DNA of 28,888 bases, from assembly GCF_938041645.1 (NCBI RefSeq), contig NZ_CALIST010000016.1, positions 1 to 28,888 on the forward strand, given 5' to 3'. The notes under the pieces are model-generated. The model ran no database searches. It had not been told where the DNA came from and saw only the letters and a program-made list of their open reading frames with translations. Below are positions 22,988 to 28,888 of this stretch, one piece after another (the stretch's first letter is position 1; each line of letters begins with the position of its first letter). Both the position numbers and the translations under genes were made by a program. This stretch comes from an uncultured Campylobacter sp. (GTDB lineage: Bacteria > Campylobacterota > Campylobacteria > Campylobacterales > Campylobacteraceae).

Positions 22988-23796
22988 CTATTTCTGCCCT
23001 TCTTCATCTTCAAAATGAAGCTAAAAAGCCCTTGCCTGCCGCTAACCATGATGCGCGGAATTTCAAAATTTGAGTAGTACGGACGAAACACGTCGTTTTG
23101 CGTCGTAACAGCGCAGCTAAAGCTCGCCTCGCGCGCGCAGCATACGCTAATCTCGTCGTAAAAGCCGAACGGATAGGCAAAGGCGCTGCAAGAAATGTCA
23201 AATTTCGCCTCTATTTCGCGCTTTGATTCGCTCATCTGGCGCAGTTGCTCTTGCGCGCCCAAGCTAGGCAAGTTCGCGTGATCGAGCGTATGCGAGCCGA
23301 TCTCGATGAGACCGCTTCGCAAAAGCTCGCGGACCTCCTCGTCGCTTAGCATCTGCTCGCTATTTAGCTCGTCGCTTGGCTTTTTCAGATCCTTATCGGT
23401 CGCCCAATTCCCCTCAAAGCGCCGGTTCACGATGAAAATCGTCGCCTTAAAGCCGTATTTTTGAAGTATCGGCAGAGCGTCCGTGAGATTATCGCGATAC
23501 CCGTCGTCGAAGGTAATACAAACCGCCTTTGCGGGCTTTTTATCTAAGCTTGCAAGCTCGCTTAAAGTGTAGCTCATAAAGCCGTTTCGCTTCAGCCACG
23601 CAAGCTGTTTTTCAAACGCGGTGGGGGTCACGCGCAGGCGGTTGAATTTAGAGGCGCGCTTTGGCAGATGCTCGCGGATCATATGATACATCAGCACGCG
23701 CGGATACTCGTAAGGCAGATCCTTCGCCCACCACGCAAAGCGTAGGCAGAACCACGCAAAAAGCGCCGCAAAAGCCAAAACCGCCGCGTAGATCAT
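22984..23796 (-). CDS. Membrane-anchored polysaccharide deacetylase (NodB/CE4), copy 2
   Basis: Paralogue of the 19843 gene. An N-terminal membrane segment (2-17) is followed by VLMYHMI (34-40), TFDDGY (95-100), HTLDH (169-173) and AYPFGFYDE. Length is 270 residues. The region between TFDDG and HTLDH holds a Lys/Asp/Glu-rich stretch slightly longer than in copy 1. The C-terminus (LFSFILKMKKGRNR) is basic and could touch the membrane. ATGA overlaps link it to the ligase-like gene upstream and the GT4 downstream. It is predicted to act on glycan at the periplasmic face; the sugar is unknown. Confidence 0.88.
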   Translation of the reverse strand: MIYAAVLAFAALFAWFCLRFAWWAKDLPYEYPRVLMYHMIREHLPKRASKFNRLRVTPTAFEKQLAWLKRNGFMSYTLSELASLDKKPAKAVCITFDDGYRDNLTDALPILQKYGFKATIFIVNRRFEGNWATDKDLKKPSDELNSEQMLSDEEVRELLRSGLIEIGSHTLDHANLPSLGAQEQLRQMSESKREIEAKFDISCSAFAYPFGFYDEISVCCAREASFSCAVTTQNDVFRPYYSNFEIPRIMVSGRQGLFSFILKMKKGRNR

Positions 23797-24977
23797 CGCT
23801 CAATCCTCATGCGATAAGCTAAAAAGCTTAGTATCGTAGCAAGGCTTAGCGCTTCTTTCGACAGATACGCGCCGTGATCGAACTGACAATCTATCAAAAG
23901 ATATATCAGAAGCGTGAGAACCCCAAATTGCTTGCTTTGAATGCACTCCTTAAAAACGCTAAATAGGATCAAGCCGTAGAAGACGAGGCCGAGCACGCCG
24001 CTATAAAGTAAAATTTCTAAAAATAAATTATGCGGCGCGTTATATTCAGGATGCTCAAGGACCGGAGAGCCCGGCAAATTTATATATGAGCCCAGCCCGT
24101 AGCCTAAGATAGGCTTTTCTTGCGCCATTTCTAAAATATAGCTCCAAATCACGGTCCTGCCTGAAGAATCGCCGCTAAATAGCGCGGCTAGCCTTTGCTC
24201 AAACGACGGCGAAAGCGCAAGCAAAACGGCAAAAATCGCGATGAAACCCACCGTGAAAAGTAGGTATTTTTTGTTTAAGCTCTTTAAATTTAGCGTGCCG
24301 TAAAACGCGAGCGCACAAAACGCACCGACCCACGCCGCTCTGGAAAATGAAAAGATCATAAAAAAGGCAAACAAAAGCAGAGCCACAAATTTAAGCGCTA
24401 AAGGCCGCCGTATCGCCACCGCGCTAAGGCAGAGCCCAAAGCCCATAAAAAGCCCTAAAATATTGCGGTTTGAAAGCGCTCCGCTAAGACCTCCGCGAAC
24501 AGAGTCGCTTGAAAAGACGATTGCGTCGCTGCTACTTGCAAACTGATAGATCACGCTTGCCGATAAAATTCCAAGCCCTACGAACAAAAAGGCAAAAACG
24601 GCGTTTTGATCAAAAAATTTAAGCTTGTAAAAATAGCAAAGCGTCAAAAATATAGTGCCGTATCGAAGGATGAAAAATAGCGTGCTCTGCCATGCTTTTT
24701 TTGAGATAACAGCCTCGTTTAGGAGGTTTGAGATCGCTAGCGTCGCCACTAAACAGACGAAGCAGATCGCGATAAATCGCGTTTTTTTCAAAATTTCGCT
24801 TAGAATTTCGTAGTTTTTAAAATACAATAGATGCGCCAAAAAGAGTAAATTTAGCGCCGCAAAGGAGATCTGATAGACCGCATTTTTGAAAAACAGCGAT
24901 GCGCACCAAAGAAGCAGCAGCGTTAAAAATGCGATCCTCCAGCCACTAGGCGCGTTTTCATAAAAAAATTTTTTCAT
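23793..24977 (-). CDS. O-antigen ligase / Wzy-family polytopic membrane protein
   Basis: An inner-membrane protein with about ten to twelve hydrophobic segments and a large periplasmic loop near 270-320. Family features are FSFSRAAWVGAF, SGRTVIWSYILEMAQEKPIL followed by GYGLG, and NAPHNLFLEILLYSG. The Arg and His residues of these motifs are those needed by WaaL-type ligases. It probably transfers a lipid-linked glycan to lipid A-core or polymerises repeat units; WaaL and Wzy cannot be told apart here. It overlaps both neighbours by ATGA. An ELM1-like protein, transferases and deacetylases in the same operon support a glycan-assembly role. Confidence 0.87.
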   Translation of the reverse strand: MKKFFYENAPSGWRIAFLTLLLLWCASLFFKNAVYQISFAALNLLFLAHLLYFKNYEILSEILKKTRFIAICFVCLVATLAISNLLNEAVISKKAWQSTLFFILRYGTIFLTLCYFYKLKFFDQNAVFAFLFVGLGILSASVIYQFASSSDAIVFSSDSVRGGLSGALSNRNILGLFMGFGLCLSAVAIRRPLALKFVALLLFAFFMIFSFSRAAWVGAFCALAFYGTLNLKSLNKKYLLFTVGFIAIFAVLLALSPSFEQRLAALFSGDSSGRTVIWSYILEMAQEKPILGYGLGSYINLPGSPVLEHPEYNAPHNLFLEILLYSGVLGLVFYGLILFSVFKECIQSKQFGVLTLLIYLLIDCQFDHGAYLSKEALSLATILSFLAYRMRIER

Positions 24978-26050
24978 ATTAAACTCTCATAAACCTTTAT
25001 CGTTTTTTCTACCATTTGCTCTAGGCTGAAGTTTTGCGAAATGTAGCCGTAGCCGTCAAATTTCAGCTCGCGCGCGGGGGCAAACAGCCCCGCCAGCGCC
25101 TGCGCGTCGCCCACATCAAAAAAATAGCCGTTTTCGCCCTCTTTTATGATATCTAGCGCGCCGCCGTGGCGGGTCGCGATCACCGGGCAATTCAGTGCGA
25201 TCGCCTCAGCCATCGAACGCCCGAAGCTCTCGGGCTTGCTCGAAGCACTTACCATGACCGATGAGAGCGAGTAAATTTCGGCTACCTTGCTCTGCGAGCC
25301 CGTAAAAATTACGCGCTCGCCCAGTCCAAGCCCCTCTACGAGCGATTTTAGCTCGGAAAAATACTCGTCGCGACCCGCTCCCACGCCGCCTACGATCAAA
25401 ATTTTAAGCTTTTGTTCACTTGCCAAAGCCGCGGCGCGGATCAGGGTTTTGTAATCCTTAATCTGCGTAATGCGCCCAATGCTTGAGACGATGAAATCAT
25501 CCTGCGCGAGATTAAAATTCTGCCGAAATTCTGCGATAAAGCGCTCGTCTAAATTTTTGGGATTAAATTTTTCTAGATCGATGCCCCGCGGAATGATCGT
25601 GATCTTAGCCGCATCCGCGCCGTAGCTTCGCACTACGTGATCGCGCGTATAGCCGCTAGGGCAGATGATCGCGTCCGCATCCGTCATGATTTTGCTGTAA
25701 AAATTTACGGAATTTATCCCATGCACGGTGCTTACGATCTTTGCTTTGGGGCGAGCAAATTTAACCAGCCACGCCGGCACGCGTGAGCGGACATGCACGA
25801 TGTCTGGAGCGATCCTGCTTAAAATTTTACGCAGCTTTAAAACGCGCGCCGCAACGCTTAGGATATTTTTGGAGCAAACGTCGAGCTGTACGTGCATGCC
25901 GCCATCTTTTTCTATCTTTGGCGCCAATTTACCGCCGTTACTGATAACGAAATTTTCGATGCCGCGCCGCGCAAACTCTCTATTTAGCTCGACTACGCCG
26001 CGCTCGACGCCGCCTTCGTTCAGCTCGGGCAGGATTTGCACGACCCTCAT
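24974..26050 (-). CDS. Family 4 glycosyltransferase
   Basis: A clean 358-residue GT-B enzyme without the insertions seen in its neighbours. It shows ELNEGGVERGVVELNREF (acceptor loop), DIVHVRSRVPAW, IIPRGIDLEKFNP, VSSIGRITQIKDYKTLIRAA (start of the donor domain) and KPESFGRSMAEAIALNCPVI (E-x7-E). It is predicted to be cytoplasmic or peripheral at the inner membrane and to build a lipooligosaccharide or undecaprenol-linked glycan. It is coupled by ATGA overlaps at both ends. Sugar specificity is unknown. Confidence 0.92.
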   Translation of the reverse strand: MRVVQILPELNEGGVERGVVELNREFARRGIENFVISNGGKLAPKIEKDGGMHVQLDVCSKNILSVAARVLKLRKILSRIAPDIVHVRSRVPAWLVKFARPKAKIVSTVHGINSVNFYSKIMTDADAIICPSGYTRDHVVRSYGADAAKITIIPRGIDLEKFNPKNLDERFIAEFRQNFNLAQDDFIVSSIGRITQIKDYKTLIRAAALASEQKLKILIVGGVGAGRDEYFSELKSLVEGLGLGERVIFTGSQSKVAEIYSLSSVMVSASSKPESFGRSMAEAIALNCPVIATRHGGALDIIKEGENGYFFDVGDAQALAGLFAPARELKFDGYGYISQNFSLEQMVEKTIKVYESLI

Positions 26051-27471
26051 ATTTTTATCTCCCTCACAAACGCCTTAAGATCGTACTTCGCGGTCTTTTT
26101 TAACGTTTCGTCATAGCGCCTAGCGTGACCCGTAGAAACGAGAGCGCTTATAAAATCGTCAAATTTATTATGAGCATCTTTGCGTTTTAAACTCAAAATG
26201 GCTACGCTCGCGCTCCCGTTAGATACGGCATCGCTTATCATCGAGACGCTGTCCTCGCTGATAAAAACCCACTCGCACTGTGCCAAAAAATCGCCGATCG
26301 GATTTACGGGCTCGCGGCTGTAAATCACGCTGTAATTCCAGCTAAGCTTAGCTAGCGCGCTCTCGGTAGCCTGCGGCGTGCGCGGAGAGGTCGTTAGCGC
26401 AAACTCGCAGTCCGCAAACTGCGCCCTCACGCCCTCGATCTGCTTTAAAATTTCATCCCCCATCTCAAAGCAGGAATTCGACCCGCCGATGATAAATCCG
26501 ATGGATTTACGCTGCGGCCGGTACAGCCCCTGCGGGCGCGAAAAACTAAGCGAGACGGGCGAAATTTTAAGATTTGCGCGCGGCTTTGGGCGGTCATGCG
26601 CGCCTGCGATGATGACGCTAAAATCCTTGCGGTAGCCCTTCGGATACATTAATGCTATACTCGGCTTTGCGTATCTGCGCGCGTAAAATTTCAGCGCGTA
26701 ATAGATCGTAGAGCCCGCGCCTACGAACAGATCGAAATCTGCGAAATTTAAATTGCGATATGATGCAGCGTCTAAATTTGCGCTATATGATACGGCGTCT
26801 GAATTGGTGCCATTCGGCGTGGCATCTAAATTTATGCTATCTGATGCAGCGGGGCTGTTTAAAGAGGTATTATTTAAATTTGATCCGTTTTTACGGTCCG
26901 CCGCCGTGCCACTCCCGCCAAGATCGCACTTAAAAATTTTAAAATAAAGCCCAAAAAAATCAAGCGCGTAGGAGCAGAGTTTAAGAAGCTTGTTTGCGTA
27001 AGCGATCTTGCAAATGCAAAAATCAAGCCCTTTTAGCTCGCAAAATGCGATACTTTGGTTCTCGTGCCCCTTGCGGCCGTCGCTTAAGATGAGCGCTTTT
27101 CGATGCGGATTTTTTGGGGCGGACGGATTTGCAGCGGAGTTTTCGCTGTTTAAATTTAATGACTCGCCGCCTGCGTGCCACGCGTAATCTGAGGCGCCCG
27201 CTCTTAAATTTTTATCTCTAAAGCTTTCGCGCCGCAAAGTGCAAGACGTGTGACCGCAAAACGATATAAAATTTTTGAAGTTCGAATTTTTGCCTGCTCG
27301 CGCGACAGCGATCGCCATAGAGCTTTCGCGATTTAAAATTTTACCTTCTCGCGCAGCTCTACTTAAATTTTCGACGCTTTGCTCTTTTGCAAAAAGGCGC
27401 GAGCCCTGCGGCGCGGATAAATTTCTTATGACACCCCGTTTGCTCTCGCCTCTTGAAATTTGCCGCGCCAT
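26047..27471 (-). CDS. ELM1-like (DUF1022) GT-B-fold protein with long N-terminal extension
   Basis: The C-terminal 350 residues match the ELM1/DUF1022 family: ALILSDGRKGHENQS, VGAGSTIYYALK, IALMYPKGY, SIGFIIGGSNSCFEMGD and FISEDSVSMISDAV. In bacteria such proteins often sit with lipid A or Kdo genes and are presumed glycosyltransferase-like. Ahead of it lie about 120 residues of basic, Ser/Asn/Arg-rich sequence with no recognisable domain. A second low-complexity insertion (about residues 190-240) includes four 9-residue units. The start at 27471 gives a TGATG overlap with waaM; an ATG at 27486 five codons earlier is also possible. Function is inferred from family and context. Confidence 0.75.
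   Translation of the reverse strand: MARQISRGESKRGVIRNLSAPQGSRLFAKEQSVENLSRAAREGKILNRESSMAIAVARAGKNSNFKNFISFCGHTSCTLRRESFRDKNLRAGASDYAWHAGGESLNLNSENSAANPSAPKNPHRKALILSDGRKGHENQSIAFCELKGLDFCICKIAYANKLLKLCSYALDFFGLYFKIFKCDLGGSGTAADRKNGSNLNNTSLNSPAASDSINLDATPNGTNSDAVSYSANLDAASYRNLNFADFDLFVGAGSTIYYALKFYARRYAKPSIALMYPKGYRKDFSVIIAGAHDRPKPRANLKISPVSLSFSRPQGLYRPQRKSIGFIIGGSNSCFEMGDEILKQIEGVRAQFADCEFALTTSPRTPQATESALAKLSWNYSVIYSREPVNPIGDFLAQCEWVFISEDSVSMISDAVSNGSASVAILSLKRKDAHNKFDDFISALVSTGHARRYDETLKKTAKYDLKAFVREIKI
26761..26868 (-). repeat. Coding minisatellite, four units of 27 bp
   Basis: Units start at 26761, 26788, 26815 and 26842. TGATGCAGCG opens units 1 and 4, and GCGTCTAAATTT-like segments recur exactly 27 bases apart in units 1-3. 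On the coding strand each unit gives nine residues resembling xSxNLDAAS. In-frame unit length suggests tolerated copy-number change. Confidence 0.82.
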
Positions 27472-28352
27472 CAGTCCATTTTCCATCGTTTATGTATCCA
27501 AAACCACTGCTGCGGCGCGGTTCGCACAACCTCTTCGAAAATGTCGTTGCACTTTTGCGTGATAAACAGCTCGGCTTCGTCCTTATTTAGCCCTTCAGGT
27601 AGCGGCGGGAAATCCTTGATCACGATCTCGTAGCGATTATCCTCTCCGCGACGCGCAAAAATGGGTATCAGCACGGGGCGAAATTTCAAATAAAGCGACG
27701 CGATGGTCTTTGTGGTGTAGCACTGTCGTCCGAAAAAGGTCGTAATCAGGCTATTTTTAGGGCCCGGCTTTTGATCGGGCAGAATGCCTACGTTGCGCCC
27801 CTGCTTTAGCGCCTGCACGAGCCTGCGCATCGCATCGTCCTTGTAAATGAGGTCATTGCCGTAGCGCTCGCGAAACGGCGCCACGAGCCGCTCTTCGATC
27901 AGCTCGTTATCACTGCGACGCCCGACTACCGAGACGGGAAAGCCATTGGCGCCGAAAAAATTAGCTAGAATTTCCCAATTTCCAAAATGTGCGGTAAAAA
28001 ATAAAATCCCGTGCGGATTATCACCTTTTAGCTTTCGGACGCGCTCTAGCGCCTGCTCGCCGTTTGAAATCAGATCATCAAATTTTAGTCTGCCGTTGTA
28101 AAATAAAAGCGTGTCGGTAAGCGTCCTAGCGATACTGCGAAAATTCTCGATCGCAAGAGAGTGAAGCTCACTTTCGCTTTTTTGTGGATAAGCGGCGCGA
28201 AGGTTATCCTGCGCGACTTTAACACGCCTACTAAGCTTCCACGATGCGAAAAGTGCGAGCTTATCGAAAAATGCGAATATGAAGCTTTTCGGCGCGAATT
28301 TTGCAAATTTTATCAGACCCAGCGCCAAAAAATATTGGATTTTTTCCTTCAT
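27471..28352 (-). CDS. waaM: Lipid A late acyltransferase (LpxL/HtrB/WaaM family)
   Basis: Adds a secondary acyl chain to the lipid A precursor at the inner membrane. An N-terminal hydrophobic stretch (about 7-38) is followed by HFGNWE (122-127, the catalytic H-x4-D/E), VGRRSDN, GILPDQKPGPKN and the C-terminal PQQWFWIHKRWK. Length of 293 is typical. The ribosome binding site GAGG lies 6 bases from the ATG, and a TATAAT box is just upstream. In C. jejuni this gene also heads the lipooligosaccharide gene cluster, so this is probably the first gene of the nine-gene operon running to 19091. Confidence 0.94.
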   Translation of the reverse strand: MKEKIQYFLALGLIKFAKFAPKSFIFAFFDKLALFASWKLSRRVKVAQDNLRAAYPQKSESELHSLAIENFRSIARTLTDTLLFYNGRLKFDDLISNGEQALERVRKLKGDNPHGILFFTAHFGNWEILANFFGANGFPVSVVGRRSDNELIEERLVAPFRERYGNDLIYKDDAMRRLVQALKQGRNVGILPDQKPGPKNSLITTFFGRQCYTTKTIASLYLKFRPVLIPIFARRGEDNRYEIVIKDFPPLPEGLNKDEAELFITQKCNDIFEEVVRTAPQQWFWIHKRWKMD

Positions 28353-28375
28353 AAAGACCTCGTTTTAAATGCGAG

Positions 28376-28381
28376 ATTATA
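28376..28381 (-). promoter_or_regulatory. -10 box upstream of waaM
   Basis: TATAAT on the minus strand (context TCAATATAATCTC), 23 bases before the waaM ATG, in the 59-base gap after mnmE. No convincing -35. It is the likely start of the glycan operon transcript. Confidence 0.55.
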
Positions 28382-28411
28382 TTGAATTTTGGCTAATTAG
28401 TAGCTAAAACG

Positions 28412-28888
28412 CTATTTACCGAGGCAAAAATTGCTAAACATTTCGTCTAAAATTTCATCTCGCTCAAATGGACGCGAAATACGTGCAATCGCCTCAATCG
28501 CGCGATTTATCTCAAATGCAAAAAGCTCAAGCTCGCCGCAAGCCAGGCGCTCGCTCGCATTTTTAAGAGCCGCAAGCGCGCTCTCGCAAGATAGAATTTG
28601 CCGCTCGTTGCTTAGCATAAGGCCATCGAAATTTTGAGAATTTAAGTAGCTCTCAAGCGCGGTTAAAATTTTATCCACACCCTCGTTTGCAGAAATTTCA
28701 AGTGGCGTAAAAATGGAATTTGCTTGGATATTTTGCTTAGCGGAATTTATTGCAGAGCTATTAGGCGCGATGGAATTTGCAGAATTTTGTTTGAAATCAT
28801 CTTGAGTAAAATTCTTCTCAACACAGCTTGCAGTAACGCGCTCGGTATTTGGCGACACTAGTCCCGCTTTTGCGGCGAAATTCTGTTC
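28412..28888 (-). CDS. mnmE: tRNA modification GTPase MnmE, 3' part (cut by window edge)
   Basis: The C-terminal part of MnmE, which with MnmG modifies wobble uridine of several tRNAs. The frame is open to the window edge and a GTG at 28858 is internal, not a start. The end is diagnostic: LMLSNERQ, ELELFAFEINRAIEAIARIS, RDEILDEMFSNFCLGK, where the terminal FCxGK motif has the catalytic Cys. PLEISANEG upstream corresponds to the ISA-x-x-G (G5-like) motif of the GTPase domain. Before it is an Asn/Ser/Ala-rich stretch (DDFKQNSANSIAPNSSAINS onward) longer than expected, a probable low-complexity insertion in the G domain. It is followed by waaM on the same strand. Confidence 0.9.
   Translation of the reverse strand, partial: EQNFAAKAGLVSPNTERVTASCVEKNFTQDDFKQNSANSIAPNSSAINSAKQNIQANSIFTPLEISANEGVDKILTALESYLNSQNFDGLMLSNERQILSCESALAALKNASERLACGELELFAFEINRAIEAIARISRPFERDEILDEMFSNFCLGK

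Overview
The window looks like chromosomal DNA of a Campylobacter, probably one of the higher-GC oral species (gracilis/showae/rectus/curvus type). This rests on protein resemblance (agmatine deiminase family, waaM-headed lipooligosaccharide genes, PurL/PurH, pseudopilin) and on the very frequent AAATTTTA/TAAAATTT words in gaps and inside genes. The genus is an inference; no rRNA or other definitive marker is present.

Layout. 1-900: a pseudopilin gene with a textbook sigma70 promoter and an intrinsic terminator. 895-3221: aguA-aguB (agmatine to putrescine) and a tRNA-Arg with anticodon GCG, all on the minus strand. 3537-5917 (plus strand): a sodium:neurotransmitter-symporter-family transporter and two unrecognised small membrane proteins. 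5918-9505: two long stretches without credible genes, made of degenerate repeats, flanking a periplasmic methionine sulfoxide reductase (MsrA-MsrB fusion). 9506-19027 (minus): two purine genes (purH, purL) bracket a block of five paralogous small lipoproteins, an SDH/ClpP-class serine peptidase-like protein and a DjlA-type co-chaperone with a glycine/tyrosine/serine-rich linker. 19091-28352 (minus): a tightly packed nine-gene envelope-glycan operon (lipid A acyltransferase, ELM1-like protein, three GT-B-type glycosyltransferases, O-antigen-ligase-family protein, two membrane-anchored polysaccharide deacetylases, a GT2 glycosyltransferase). Seven of its eight junctions are ATGA or TGATG overlaps. 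28412-28888: the 3' part of mnmE, cut by the window edge.

The most unusual signals are these. (a) A family of five tandem lipoproteins, each with exactly three cysteines at equivalent places (lipobox, a central GIC/GVC motif, and near the C-terminus), with a ClpP-class peptidase gene inside the cluster. (b) Saturation with RAATTY-type words, including a degenerate array with a period of about 26 bp at 8151-8546; RAATTY is the methylated motif that licenses DNA for uptake in C. jejuni. (c) Repeated in-frame low-complexity insertions in otherwise conserved enzymes (AguB, a GT4, a CgeB-like transferase, the ELM1-like protein, MnmE). Two of these contain clean coding minisatellites, 4 x 30 bp and 4 x 27 bp.

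All calls were made by eye from sequence and translations; no database search was run.
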